Positions 16,601-25,652 of a stretch of DNA of 64,000 bases are shown here, piece by piece (positions within the stretch are counted from its first letter, which is position 1; every line of letters starts with the position of its first letter). A program made the position numbers and the translations under genes. Source of the DNA: Mycolicibacterium holsaticum DSM 44478 = JCM 12374. Lineage in GTDB: Bacteria; Actinomycetota; Actinomycetes; Mycobacteriales; Mycobacteriaceae. Under the pieces are notes generated by a model, which saw only the letters and a program-made list of their open reading frames with translations, was not told the DNA's origin and did no database searches. The stretch lies in assembly GCF_019645835.1 (NCBI RefSeq), contig NZ_CP080998.1, positions 186,001 to 250,000 of the forward strand, given 5' to 3'.

Positions 16601-17670
16601 CCGGGCCGCACCAGGAACTCGGTCAGCAGCTGGGCCATATTCGGAATCGCTTGGCGGGCAATGACTTCGTAGCCATGGGTGCTCAGCGTCGGCACGCACA
16701 GCAACCCGGCGCGCGGGGTGAGCCCGGTGCTCTTGGCGTGTGAGGCGTCGGATTCGAACGCGCCGAGCACCGCCGCCTGCGGTGACAGCCCCAGGTCCAG
16801 CCCGATGCCCATCAACGCGTCGGCGACGTCCTTGTCGTAGACGCATTGCTCGTCGCTGTATCCGACGATCGGGCCGCCGCGCACCGAGGTGGCGTACTCC
16901 GCCTCGGTCGGGCCGACCTCGAGCGCGATGGTGAGGTCGCCGGGCAGGATCCGGCCGGCGTAGGAGCCGCCCACGCCGCCGATCTCCTCGCTGGTGGTGA
17001 ACACCAGGTACACGTCGTGGGCCGGGCGGCGGTCGTGCAGCACACGCGCGGTTTCCAGCAGCGCGGTCACCGGGGCGCGGTCGTCGAGGAAATAGCTGCC
17101 CAGGTAGCCGTCGCCGATGTCGACGAGCGTGCGCTTGCTGCGGTCGATGCACACCCGGGTGCCAGGCTGCACCCCGGCGTCGGTCAATTCCTCGGGGGTG
17201 TGGCCGGTGAAGACGTAGACGTGCATCCAGTCCAGCGATTTGTCGCCCTGGTCGGGTTTGGTCTCCCAGATCCGCAGGCTTTCCTTGGTGGTGTGCTCGG
17301 AACCCAACGTCAGCACGCCGCACACCGTCTGACGGTCACCGAGCAACACCACCGGGCCGAGCCCGAAGTTGCCCGGGTACATCGTGCCCAACGGCGTCAG
17401 GTGCACGGTGCCGTCGCTCTCGACACGTTTGACCAGCATCGACAACTCGTCCAGGTGGGCCATCACCCGGGTCGCCGGCCCGTCGTCGCCGCGATGGTCT
17501 GCGCGGATCAGACCGATCAGGTTTCCGGCCGGGTCGATCCACACCTCGTCGACGTGCGGTTCGAGCTCTCGACGGCAGATTTCGCGCACCGCCTGCTCCT
17601 GGCCGCACGGCCCGTACGCCCACAGCAGCTCCTGCAGCAGGGCGCGGCGTAGTTGATATTGATCGGACAC
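16597..17670 (-). CDS. M42-family metallopeptidase (aminopeptidase/endoglucanase M-like)
   Basis: A 357-residue cytosolic metalloenzyme of the M42 class. Probable ligands and catalytic residues are His72 and Asp74 in AHLDELSM, Asp197 in LDDRAP, Glu228-Glu229 in SEEIGG, and His332 in STHGYEV. The position that usually carries an Asp ligand after the EE motif reads EVGP here (Glu251), a conservative change. Family members form tetrahedral dodecamers that trim peptides. The gene is convergent with DUF899 through a shared CTAG. It lies just beyond the small secreted protein gene on the same strand (42 bp), though functional linkage is unclear. Confidence 0.85.
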   Translation of the reverse strand: MSDQYQLRRALLQELLWAYGPCGQEQAVREICRRELEPHVDEVWIDPAGNLIGLIRADHRGDDGPATRVMAHLDELSMLVKRVESDGTVHLTPLGTMYPGNFGLGPVVLLGDRQTVCGVLTLGSEHTTKESLRIWETKPDQGDKSLDWMHVYVFTGHTPEELTDAGVQPGTRVCIDRSKRTLVDIGDGYLGSYFLDDRAPVTALLETARVLHDRRPAHDVYLVFTTSEEIGGVGGSYAGRILPGDLTIALEVGPTEAEYATSVRGGPIVGYSDEQCVYDKDVADALMGIGLDLGLSPQAAVLGAFESDASHAKSTGLTPRAGLLCVPTLSTHGYEVIARQAIPNMAQLLTEFLVRPG

Positions 17671-17712
17671 CGCCCACGAGTTACCGCAGACGGCGCGGCG
17701 GAAACCCCGGCG

Positions 17713-17946
17713 CTACTGGACCGGCGGATGCGGGAACGGCGGCGGCGCCGGGACGCACAACCCGGTATTGACGTCGAGCGCCTTGCCCGGCACGCAGAAT
17801 GGCGAACAGCCGTAGATGACGCCGGTCTCACCCGGCGCGCACCCGACGTTGCCGGGCTGGGCCACGGCGACGGCCGGCGAGAGGGGGGCGGCCGCCACGG
17901 CGGCCGTGAAAAGTACAGCAGTCACCGAGCGGCGCAGAAAACCCAT
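17713..17946 (-). CDS. Small secreted cysteine-containing protein
   Basis: A 77-residue protein with a clear Sec signal peptide: FLRRS, then a hydrophobic TAVLFTAAVAAAPLSPAVAV and a likely cleavage at AVA-QP. The mature peptide is about 48 residues with four cysteines (GCAPGE, YGCSPFC, GLCVP), probably two disulfides, and a Pro-rich tail. It resembles small conserved exported mycobacterial proteins of unknown role. It lies between selO and the M42 peptidase on the same strand. Confidence 0.75.
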   Translation of the reverse strand: MGFLRRSVTAVLFTAAVAAAPLSPAVAVAQPGNVGCAPGETGVIYGCSPFCVPGKALDVNTGLCVPAPPPFPHPPVQ

Positions 17947-17968
17947 GCTCGGCAGTCTAGGCCGCAGG

Positions 17969-19444
17969 TCACGTCCCGCAGAAGGTTTGGTATCTCCCGA
18001 AGTCCTCCGGCGCGGGCTCGGCGTAGCGCTCCAGCCCGGACCGTTCCTGGTAGGGCGTGGTCACGGCGGCCAGCAGCTGCCGTGTCGGGGCCAGATCCCC
18101 GTCGGTCGCCGCGGTCAGGGCCTCCTCGACGAGGTGGTTGCGCGGGATGTAGACGGGGTTGACCCGGCCCATCAGTTCGGCGTCGGGATCACCCGCGCGC
18201 CATCGGGTCAACCACGCGTCGAACGCCGCGAGGTCGACGAACAGCCGGCGCGCCGGTTCGGTGTCACCGCGCGCCGCGGAGCCCAGGTGCCGGAAGAACG
18301 AAGTGAAGTCGACGTGGCTGGCCGCGAGCTGCTCGAGCAGCTCGTTCATCAGCGGCGCCTGCGTCGCAGGATCGCCGGTGAGCCCCAGCTTGGCCTGCAT
18401 GCCGCTGGTCAACGCCTGCTGGAACCGCACGCTGAAGCCCTCGAGGCGGTCCTGGGCGATCGCGATCGCCTGTTCTTGGTCGTCGGCGAACAGCGGCAGC
18501 AGCGCCTCGGCGAGCCGGGCCAGATTCCAGCCGGCGATCGTCGGCTGGTTGCCGTAGGCGTAGCGGCCCCAGGAGTCGATCGAGCTGAACACCGTTTCCG
18601 GGTCGTAGGCCTCCATGAACGCGCACGGGCCGTAGTCGATGGTCTCCCCGGAGATCGTGGTGTTGTCGGTGTTCATCACGCCGTGCACGAAACCGACCAG
18701 CATCCACCGCGCGACCAGATCGGCCTGCACGGCGATCACCGCGTCGAACAGCGCCACATACGGGTTGTCGGCGCCGGCGGCGGCGGGGTGGTGGCGGGCG
18801 ATGGCGTAGTCGGCCAGGCGGCGCACCAACGCGGGGTCTCCGGTCGTCGCCGCGTACTGGAAGGTGCCGACCCGCAGGTGGCTTTTCGCGACCCGGGCCA
18901 GCACCGCGCCCGGCAACAGCGTCTCCCGGGCGACCGTGCGCCCGGTCGCGACGACGGCCAGCGACCGGGTGGTCGGGATGCCCAGCGCGTGCATCGCCTC
19001 GCTGATCACGTACTCGCGCAGCATCGGCCCGACCGCCGCCAGCCCGTCGCCGCCGCGGGCGAACGGGGTGGCTCCTGAGCCTTTGAGATGCAGGTCGCGC
19101 AGTTCGCCGTCGGCGGTGGTGAGCTCACCGATCAGCAGCGCGCGCCCGTCGCCCAGCCGGGGCACGAACCCGCCGAACTGATGACCGGCGTACGCCTGCG
19201 CGACCGGGGTGGCGCCGTCGGGAACCCGGGTGCCGGTCAGCAGCCGCAGCCCCTCGGGGCCGCGCAGCCAGTCGGCGTCGATACCGAGTTCGGCGGCCAG
19301 CGGTTCGTTGAGCACCAGCAGCCGCGGGTCCGGCGCCGCGTCGGCCTGCCAGCGGACCGCCAACTCGGGCAGGGTGCTCGCGTAGTGGCCGGCGAAGGCC
19401 ACCGACTGATTGGGGCCGGGCGGTGCGATGCTCACCCTGTCCAC
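17969..19444 (-). CDS. selO: SelO-family protein adenylyltransferase (YdiU/UPF0061)
   Basis: A 491-residue pseudokinase-fold AMPylator. Seen are [12 protein letters not shown] (84-95), LKGSGATPF with Lys121, the HGVMNTDN metal/catalytic loop (254-261), and DYGPCAF (270-276). The C-terminus ends FCGT, with a Cys three residues from the end, as in non-selenium SelO proteins. The family transfers AMP from ATP to Ser, Thr or Tyr of redox proteins and is tied to oxidative stress. Start ATG 19444 sits 33 bp after the ANTAR gene stop on the same strand, so the two may be cotranscribed. Confidence 0.95.
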   Translation of the reverse strand: MDRVSIAPPGPNQSVAFAGHYASTLPELAVRWQADAAPDPRLLVLNEPLAAELGIDADWLRGPEGLRLLTGTRVPDGATPVAQAYAGHQFGGFVPRLGDGRALLIGELTTADGELRDLHLKGSGATPFARGGDGLAAVGPMLREYVISEAMHALGIPTTRSLAVVATGRTVARETLLPGAVLARVAKSHLRVGTFQYAATTGDPALVRRLADYAIARHHPAAAGADNPYVALFDAVIAVQADLVARWMLVGFVHGVMNTDNTTISGETIDYGPCAFMEAYDPETVFSSIDSWGRYAYGNQPTIAGWNLARLAEALLPLFADDQEQAIAIAQDRLEGFSVRFQQALTSGMQAKLGLTGDPATQAPLMNELLEQLAASHVDFTSFFRHLGSAARGDTEPARRLFVDLAAFDAWLTRWRAGDPDAELMGRVNPVYIPRNHLVEEALTAATDGDLAPTRQLLAAVTTPYQERSGLERYAEPAPEDFGRYQTFCGT

Positions 19445-19477
19445 AGTACGAGCGGCCGGGGCTCCGTCACCCTGGTG

Positions 19478-19762
19478 TCAACCGATGGTGAACCGCTCCG
19501 GTGTGGTCAACAGCGGCCCCCACTCGGCCAGCACCGCGGCGCGGGCCGCGGTGTTCGGGCACTCCGCATGGCCGCTGGCCGCCGTGACGAGCGCGTCGGC
19601 GAGGGTGAACAGCGGTACCTGATGCTGCTGGGCGGCGCGGATCATCTCGCGAAACGCCTCGTCGACGGTGCATTGGCGAAGTGCGATGAGAACACCTTCT
19701 GCGGTGTCCAGGCCTTTACGTCCGGGTGTCATGACTCCGTTGGTACCTGTCGCAGGCAGCAC
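19478..19762 (-). CDS. ANTAR-domain RNA-binding regulator
   Basis: A 94-residue protein that consists almost only of an ANTAR domain: a helical stretch from GLDTAEGVLIALRQCTVDEA through FREMIRAAQQHQVPLFTLAD. ANTAR proteins bind paired hairpins in nascent RNA and prevent termination. Here there is no sensory GAF or receiver domain, so it may depend on a partner for control. An internal ATG at 19732 is also a possible start (GGAG just upstream). It precedes selO and is divergent from the MTHFR gene. Target RNA unknown. Confidence 0.78.
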   Translation of the reverse strand: MLPATGTNGVMTPGRKGLDTAEGVLIALRQCTVDEAFREMIRAAQQHQVPLFTLADALVTAASGHAECPNTAARAAVLAEWGPLLTTPERFTIG

Positions 19763-19839
19763 GGAGGTAACCGTGCGCTGGGAATCGGCTGAGAGCTACG
19801 GCCGTCCCGGCGTCTGTGCGGCCGTATCTTTGCGGTCTG

Positions 19840-19845
19840 TATGGT
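19840..19845 (+). promoter_or_regulatory. Candidate -10 element for the MTHFR gene
   Basis: TATGGT fits TAnnnT. Transcription would begin near 19852, giving a leader of about 40 bases that contains the GAGGAG ribosome-binding site at 19879-19884. The -35 region is not convincing. Confidence 0.33.
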
Positions 19846-19890
19846 GAGGCTCCCGGGGGAGGGGCGCGGATAGTGATTGAGGAGAGCCCG

Positions 19891-20784
19891 GTGACGCTGA
19901 ACACCATCGCGCTCGAGCTCGTGGCGCCCAACGTGGACCGCGGACACGAGCAGGCGCGCGAAGACGCGCACAAGGTGCTGCGGTACTCGGCGCAGACGGG
20001 CCTGGACGGGCGTATCGGGCACGTGATGATCCCCGGGATGATCGAGGAGGACGACGACCGGCCCGTCGAGATGAAGCCGAAGCTCGACGTGCTCGACTTC
20101 TGGTCGGTGCTCAAACCCGAGCTGCCCGGCGTCAACGGGCTGTGCACGCAGGTCACCTCGTTCCTGGACGAACCGGCGCTTCGGCAGCGGCTCGCCGAGC
20201 TGTCCGGCGCCGGGTTCGACGGCATCGCGTTCGTCGGAGTGCCGCGCACGATGGCCGACGGTGAAGGCGGCGGGGTTGCGCCGACCGACGCGTTGTCGCT
20301 GTTCGCCGACGTGGTGCCCAACCGCGGGGCGATCCTCATCCCGACCCGCGATGGCGAGCAGGGCCGGTTCACGTTCAAATGCGACCGCGGCGCCACCTAC
20401 GGCATGACCCAGCTGCTGTACTCGGATGCGATCGTCGGGTTCCTGCGGGACTTCGCCGCGACGACCGACCATCGGCCCGAGATCCTGCTGTCGTTCGGGT
20501 TCGTGCCGAAGATGGAGAGCAAGGTCGGGCTGATCCACTGGTTGATCCAGGACCCCGGCAACGCCGCCGTCGCCGAGGAGCAGGAGTTCGTCAAGCGGCT
20601 GGCCGGCACCGACCCGAGCGAGAAGCGCAAGCTGATGGTCGACCTGTACAAGCGGGTGATCGACGGCGTCGCCGAGCTGGGCTTCCCGCTGAGCATCCAC
20701 CTCGAGGCGACGTACGGGGTATCGGCCCCGGCGTTCGAGACGTTCGCGGAGATGCTCGCGTACTGGGCGCCGGACGCCACCTGA
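19891..20784 (+). CDS. Mycobacterial-type methylenetetrahydrofolate reductase
   Basis: A 297-residue protein beginning (V)TLNTIALELVAPNVDRG, with IGHVMIPGMIEEDDDRP, GFDGIAFVGVPRTM and ILLSFGFVPKMES. This is the actinobacterial TIM-barrel family described as FAD-independent MTHFR (Rv2172c type), which would reduce 5,10-methylene-THF to 5-methyl-THF for methionine synthesis using NADH. GTG 19891 is chosen because GAGGAG lies six bases upstream and the protein family begins there; the frame is open from 19816. It lies just upstream of hrpA, with 19 bp between. Confidence 0.85.
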   Translation: MTLNTIALELVAPNVDRGHEQAREDAHKVLRYSAQTGLDGRIGHVMIPGMIEEDDDRPVEMKPKLDVLDFWSVLKPELPGVNGLCTQVTSFLDEPALRQRLAELSGAGFDGIAFVGVPRTMADGEGGGVAPTDALSLFADVVPNRGAILIPTRDGEQGRFTFKCDRGATYGMTQLLYSDAIVGFLRDFAATTDHRPEILLSFGFVPKMESKVGLIHWLIQDPGNAAVAEEQEFVKRLAGTDPSEKRKLMVDLYKRVIDGVAELGFPLSIHLEATYGVSAPAFETFAEMLAYWAPDAT

Positions 20785-20787
20785 TTT

Positions 20788-20811
20788 TCGCCCAAAGGGA
20801 CAAATGGGCGA
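20788..20811 (+). promoter_or_regulatory. Hairpin over the hrpA ribosome-binding site and start codon
   Basis: TCGCCCA (20788-20794) and TGGGCGA (20805-20811) are perfect inverted arms around a 10-base loop AAGGGACAAA. The loop holds the likely Shine-Dalgarno AAGGGA, and the hrpA ATG (20804-20806) enters the second arm. In mRNA the stem would partly mask the initiation site and may tune hrpA translation after MTHFR. A role is inferred. Confidence 0.5.
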
Positions 20812-23800
20812 CAAAGTGCGACCAGATGACGCCGTTTCGTCGATTTCGTCGGCCGAACTGCGGGCCCGCCTCGACGGGTTGACGATGCGCGACGCCGCCC
20901 GGCTGGGCCGGCGGCTGAAGCACCTTCGCGACGCCGGGCCGGAGGAACTCGCCCGGTTCACCGAGCAGCTCGCCGCGGCAGAGGCGCTGGTGGCCACCCG
21001 CACCGCGGCGGTTCCCGCCATCACCTACCCGGACCTTCCGGTCAGCGAGCGGCGCGACGAGATCGCCAGGGCCATCAACGACCACCAAGTGGTCATCGTC
21101 GCCGGGGAGACCGGCTCGGGTAAGACGACCCAGCTGCCCAAGATCTGCCTGGAGCTCGGCCGCGGCATCCGCGGCACGATCGGGCACACCCAACCGCGGC
21201 GGCTGGCCGCGCGTACCGTCGCCCAGCGCATCGCCGACGAACTGGGCACCCCGCTCGGCGAAACCATCGGCTACACCGTGCGGTTCACCGACCAGGCCAG
21301 CGACCGCACCCTGGTCAAGCTGATGACCGACGGCATCCTGCTCGCCGAGATCCAGCGCGACCGCCGGCTACTGCGCTACGACACGCTGATCCTCGACGAA
21401 GCCCACGAGCGCAGTCTCAACATCGACTTCCTGCTCGGCTACCTGCGCGAGCTGCTGCCGCGCCGGCCCGACCTCAAGGTCATCGTCACCTCGGCGACGA
21501 TCGAGCCCGAGCGGTTCGCCGCGCACTTCGGCGGTGCCGAAAATAGATGTAGCGGCGGCGCTGAGCACAGCGGCGGTGCGCCGATCGTCGAGGTTTCCGG
21601 ACGCACCTATCCCGTCGAGATCCGTTACCGCCCACTGGAAGTGCCGCTGGAAACCGAGGACGCCGACGACCCCGACGACCCGGACCACGAGGTGGTGCGC
21701 ACCGAGATACGGGACCGGACCGAGGCCATCGTCGACGCCATCGCCGAACTCGAAGCCGAGCCGCCCGGCGACATCCTGGTGTTCCTGTCCGGCGAACGCG
21801 AAATCCGTGACACCGCAGAAGTTCTGCGCGGGCTGCTGCGCGACACCGAGGTGCTGCCGCTGTATGCCCGGCTGCCGACCGCCGAACAACAGCGCGTGTT
21901 CGCACCGCATCCCGGGCGCCGCGTCGTGCTCGCCACCAACGTCGCCGAGACGTCGCTGACGGTGCCCGGCATCCGCTACGTCGTCGACCCGGGCACCGCA
22001 CGGATCTCGCGCTACAGCAGACGCACCAAGGTGCAGCGGTTGCCGATCGAACCGATCTCGCAGGCCTCGGCCGCCCAGCGCGCCGGGCGGTCGGGACGCA
22101 CCGCACCGGGGGTGTGCATCCGGCTGTACTCCGAGGAGGATTTCGCAGCGCGGCCCCGCTACACCGATCCGGAGATCCTGCGCACCAACCTGGCCGCGGT
22201 GATCTTGCAGATGGCCGCGCTCAATCTCGGTGAGATCGAAAGCTTCCCTTTCTTAGACCCGCCCGAACGGCGCAGTATCCGCGACGGCGTCCAGCTGCTG
22301 CAGGAACTCGGCGCGTTCGACCGCGACGGCAAGATCACCGCAATCGGCAGGCGCCTGGCGCAGCTGGCCGTCGACCCGCGGCTGGGCCGGATGATCCTGG
22401 CGGCCGACGCCGAGGGCTGCGTCGCCGAGATCCTGGTGCTGGCCGCGGCCCTGTCGATCCCCGACCCGCGGGAGCGGCCCGCCGACCGCGAGGACGCCGC
22501 CCGCCAGAAACATGCCCGGTTCGCCGACGAGGACTCGGACTTCGTGTCCTACCTCAACCTGTGGCGGTATCTGCGTGACCAACGAAAAGAGCTGTCCGGA
22601 AACGCGTTTCGCCGGATGTGTCGCGACGAGTTCCTGCACTACCTGCGGATCCGCGAATGGCAGGATCTGGTGGGCCAACTGCGCGGCATCGCCCGTGACA
22701 TGGGTATCAGGGAATCCGGTGAACCGGCCGACCCGGCGCAGGTGCACACCGCGCTGCTGGCCGGGCTGCTGTCGCACATCGGTCTGCGCGACGAGGCCAA
22801 AGGGCGTGGCGCCAGGGAGTTTCAGGGCGCACGTAACTCACGGTTCGTGCTGGCACCCGGCTCGGTGCTCACCAAACGACCGCCGCGCTGGGTCGTCGTC
22901 GCCGACCTCGTCGAGACCAGCAGGCTCTACGGGCGCATCGCCGCGCGCATCCAGCCCGAGACCGTCGAACGGGTCGCCGGCGATCTGGTGCAGCGCACCT
23001 ACAGCGAGCCGCACTGGGACGCCCAGCGTGGCGCGGTCATGGCCTACGAACGGGTCACCCTGTACGGGCTGCCGCTCGTGCCGCGCCGACGCGTCGGCTA
23101 TTCGCAGATCGAGCCGGAACTCGCGCGTGAGCTGTTCATCCGCCACGCGCTGGTCGAAGGCGACTGGCAGACCCGCCACCACTTCTTCCGGGACAACGCC
23201 CGGCTGCGCGAAGAACTCGAGGAGCTCGAGGAGAAGGCGCGCAGGCGCGACCTGCTGGTCGGCGACGAGGAGATCTACGCCTTATACGACGCCCGCATTC
23301 CCGCAGAGGTGGTGTCGGCCAAACACTTCGACGCGTGGTGGCGCAAACAACGGCACAAGACGCCGGACCTGCTCACCTTCACCCGAGAGGATCTGCTGCG
23401 CACCGACGAGGCCGCCGAACAACCCGATGCGTGGCGGGCAGGCGATCTGGCGTTGCCGCTGAGCTACCGGTTCGAGCCGGGCGCCGCAGACGACGGCGTC
23501 ACCGTGCACGTCCCGGTCGAGGTGCTGGCCCGCCTCGGCGGCGACGAATTCGCCTGGCAGGTACCGGCCTTTCGGGAAGAGCTGATCACCGCGCTGATCC
23601 GGGCATTGCCGAAACCGTTGCGCCGCAACTTCGTTCCGGCGCCGGACACCGCACGCGCCATCCTGGGTGCGATCACCCCCGGCGACGGGCCGCTGCTGGA
23701 CGCCGTGCAGCGCGAACTACACAGGCGCACCGGCGTGTTGGTGCCGATCGACGCGTTCGACCTGGACAAGCTGCCGTCGCACCTGCGCGTGACGTTCGCC

Positions 23801-24766
23801 GTCGAATCCCCGGACGGGACCGAGCTGTCGCGGGGCAAGGACCTTGACGCGCTGCAGCACGAACTGGCCGGGCCGGTGCGCCAAGCCGTCGCCGACGCGG
23901 TCGCCGGCGAACTCGAACGCAGCGGGCTGCGCGGCTGGCCCGACGACCTCGACGAGCTGCCCCGCACCGTTGAGCGCGACACCGTGCGCGGCTATCCGGC
24001 GCTGGTGGACGCGGGCGTGGCCGTCGACGTGCACGTGTTCGCATCACCGGCCGAGCAGAACAGCGCGATGGGGCCTGGCACCCGCCGACTGCTGCGGCTG
24101 GCCGTACCGTCCCCGGTCAAAACACTGGAGCGCCAACTCGATCCGCGCACCCGCCTGGTGCTGGGCGCCAACCCCGACGGTTCGCTGCAGGCCCTGCTCG
24201 AGGACTGCACCGACGCCGCGATCGACGTGTTGACGCCCGCACCGGCGTGGACGCGCGCCGAGTTCGCCGCCCTGCGGGACCGCGTCACCGCCAACCTCGA
24301 ACGCACCACCGGCGACATTGTCGCCCGGGTGCAAAAGGTGCTCGCCGCCGCACACGACGTCCAGCTCGCCATACCCGCTGAGCCCGGTCCCGCGCAGGCC
24401 GATGCGATCGCCGACATCCGCGCACAGCTCGACGCGCTGCTGCCCGACCGGTTCGTCACCGCCACCGGCGCGGCGCATCTGGCCGATCTGACCCGCTATC
24501 TCACCGCGATCGGCAGACGCCTGGACCGGCTGCCGCACGCCGTCGGCGCCGACCGGGAGCGGATGCAGCGGGTGCACGCCGTGCGGGACGCCTACGACGA
24601 CCTCGTCGCCGCGTTGTCACCGACGCGCGCGGCCGCCGACGACGTCCGCGACATCGCCAGGCAGATCCAGGAACTGCGGGTGAGCCTGTGGGCGCAGCAA
24701 CTCGGCACGCCGCGCCCGGTGAGCGAGCAGCGCATCTACCGGGCGATCGACGCGGTACTGCCGTGA
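20804..24766 (+). CDS. hrpA: DEAH-box ATP-dependent RNA helicase HrpA
   Basis: A 1320-residue SF2 helicase. Walker A GETGSGKTT is at about 100-108, DEAH box LDEAHE at about 197-202, motif III SAT at about 231-233, and motif VI QRAGRSGRT at about 425. A winged-helix/HA2 domain follows, and the long C-terminal half matches the DUF3418 extension of bacterial HrpA. It unwinds RNA and can act in mRNA processing or rescue of stalled ribosomes. Odd feature: between HFGG and APIVEVSG lie 14 extra residues (AENRCSGGAEHSGG) that use rare low-GC codons. Removal of that block restores the usual HFGGAPIVEVSG. Confidence 0.96.
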   Translation: MGDKVRPDDAVSSISSAELRARLDGLTMRDAARLGRRLKHLRDAGPEELARFTEQLAAAEALVATRTAAVPAITYPDLPVSERRDEIARAINDHQVVIVAGETGSGKTTQLPKICLELGRGIRGTIGHTQPRRLAARTVAQRIADELGTPLGETIGYTVRFTDQASDRTLVKLMTDGILLAEIQRDRRLLRYDTLILDEAHERSLNIDFLLGYLRELLPRRPDLKVIVTSATIEPERFAAHFGGAENRCSGGAEHSGGAPIVEVSGRTYPVEIRYRPLEVPLETEDADDPDDPDHEVVRTEIRDRTEAIVDAIAELEAEPPGDILVFLSGEREIRDTAEVLRGLLRDTEVLPLYARLPTAEQQRVFAPHPGRRVVLATNVAETSLTVPGIRYVVDPGTARISRYSRRTKVQRLPIEPISQASAAQRAGRSGRTAPGVCIRLYSEEDFAARPRYTDPEILRTNLAAVILQMAALNLGEIESFPFLDPPERRSIRDGVQLLQELGAFDRDGKITAIGRRLAQLAVDPRLGRMILAADAEGCVAEILVLAAALSIPDPRERPADREDAARQKHARFADEDSDFVSYLNLWRYLRDQRKELSGNAFRRMCRDEFLHYLRIREWQDLVGQLRGIARDMGIRESGEPADPAQVHTALLAGLLSHIGLRDEAKGRGAREFQGARNSRFVLAPGSVLTKRPPRWVVVADLVETSRLYGRIAARIQPETVERVAGDLVQRTYSEPHWDAQRGAVMAYERVTLYGLPLVPRRRVGYSQIEPELARELFIRHALVEGDWQTRHHFFRDNARLREELEELEEKARRRDLLVGDEEIYALYDARIPAEVVSAKHFDAWWRKQRHKTPDLLTFTREDLLRTDEAAEQPDAWRAGDLALPLSYRFEPGAADDGVTVHVPVEVLARLGGDEFAWQVPAFREELITALIRALPKPLRRNFVPAPDTARAILGAITPGDGPLLDAVQRELHRRTGVLVPIDAFDLDKLPSHLRVTFAVESPDGTELSRGKDLDALQHELAGPVRQAVADAVAGELERSGLRGWPDDLDELPRTVERDTVRGYPALVDAGVAVDVHVFASPAEQNSAMGPGTRRLLRLAVPSPVKTLERQLDPRTRLVLGANPDGSLQALLEDCTDAAIDVLTPAPAWTRAEFAALRDRVTANLERTTGDIVARVQKVLAAAHDVQLAIPAEPGPAQADAIADIRAQLDALLPDRFVTATGAAHLADLTRYLTAIGRRLDRLPHAVGADRERMQRVHAVRDAYDDLVAALSPTRAAADDVRDIARQIQELRVSLWAQQLGTPRPVSEQRIYRAIDAVLP
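21530..21579. repeat. 42-bp in-frame insertion in hrpA flanked by GGCGGTGC direct repeats
   Basis: The octamer GGCGGTGC occurs at 21530-21537 and again at 21572-21579. The 42-bp unit between corresponding points encodes 14 residues with codons such as AAT, AGA and TGT that are rare in the surrounding gene. Its removal yields the standard HrpA sequence. This looks like a small acquired or expanded insert in a surface loop after motif III. Confidence 0.65.
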
Positions 24767-24818
24767 GGTCGCGGTTTCTGACGCACGACGGCGGCCGCTG
24801 GGGTAGGTATTAGCTCCT

Positions 24819-25652
24819 ATGGGCGTATCGGATGCCGCGCGGCGGCCTGTCACCTGGCTGATCGCGCTTGTGCTGTTCGTGGCGGCCGGTTGCGGTCACT
24901 CGGCGCCCCGCGCCGACAGCCAGCCCGCGGCCGACGGCGGCCCGGTCCCGGTCATCACCCCCGTCGTGCTGGCAGAGGTGCCGCATGACCCGGCGGCGTG
25001 GACGCAGGGGCTGGAGTTCGACGGCCCGGCGCTTTGGGAGGGCACCGGCATCGCGGGCGCCTCACAGCTGCGCCAACTCGACCCCGCGACCGGCGCGGTG
25101 CTGCGCGCCGCACCCGCACCGCACGATTACTACGGCGAGGGCATCACCGTCGTCGGTGCTCGGATCTGGGAGCTGACCTGGCGCGACGGTGTCGCCGTCG
25201 AATGGGACAAGGCGACCCTGACACCCGTTCGGGAGGTGCCCGTCGAGGGTGAGGGCTGGGGTCTCTGCCACGATGACCAACGCGATGGCGACCGGCTCGT
25301 CCGCAGCGACGGAACCGACCGGCTGCGGTTCCATGACCCGGTGACGTTCGCCGAAACCGGTTCGGTCGCCGTCACCCGCGACGGCCTCCCGCAGGCCAGC
25401 CTCAACGAGCTGGAATGCGTGGACGGGCAGGTCTGGGCCAACGTGTGGCAGACCGACATGATCGTGCGGATCGATCCGGCGTCGGGAAAGGTCAACACCG
25501 TCGTCAACGCGGCCGGGCTGTGGCCGGGGCACGCCGGTGACGGCCAGCGGGTGCTCAACGGCATCGCCCACATCGGCGCCGACGAGTACCTGCTGACCGG
25601 CAAGAAATGGCCGTCGATGTACCGGGTGCGCCTCGACGCACCGCAGCGGTGA
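24819..25652 (+). CDS. Glutaminyl-peptide cyclotransferase-like lipoprotein
   Basis: A 277-residue exported protein with lipobox VAAGC (Cys27) after a hydrophobic segment. The mature part is a five-bladed beta-propeller of the plant/bacterial glutamine cyclotransferase type: WTQGLEFDG, LWEGTGIAG, YYGEGITVVG, WELTWRDG, NELECVDGQVWAN and LNGIAH. Family enzymes form N-terminal pyroglutamate on peptides. Membrane-anchored on the outer face, it could act on exported proteins. The stop overlaps the GTG of the next gene by 4 bp (GTGA), so translational coupling is likely. Confidence 0.9.
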   Translation: MGVSDAARRPVTWLIALVLFVAAGCGHSAPRADSQPAADGGPVPVITPVVLAEVPHDPAAWTQGLEFDGPALWEGTGIAGASQLRQLDPATGAVLRAAPAPHDYYGEGITVVGARIWELTWRDGVAVEWDKATLTPVREVPVEGEGWGLCHDDQRDGDRLVRSDGTDRLRFHDPVTFAETGSVAVTRDGLPQASLNELECVDGQVWANVWQTDMIVRIDPASGKVNTVVNAAGLWPGHAGDGQRVLNGIAHIGADEYLLTGKKWPSMYRVRLDAPQR

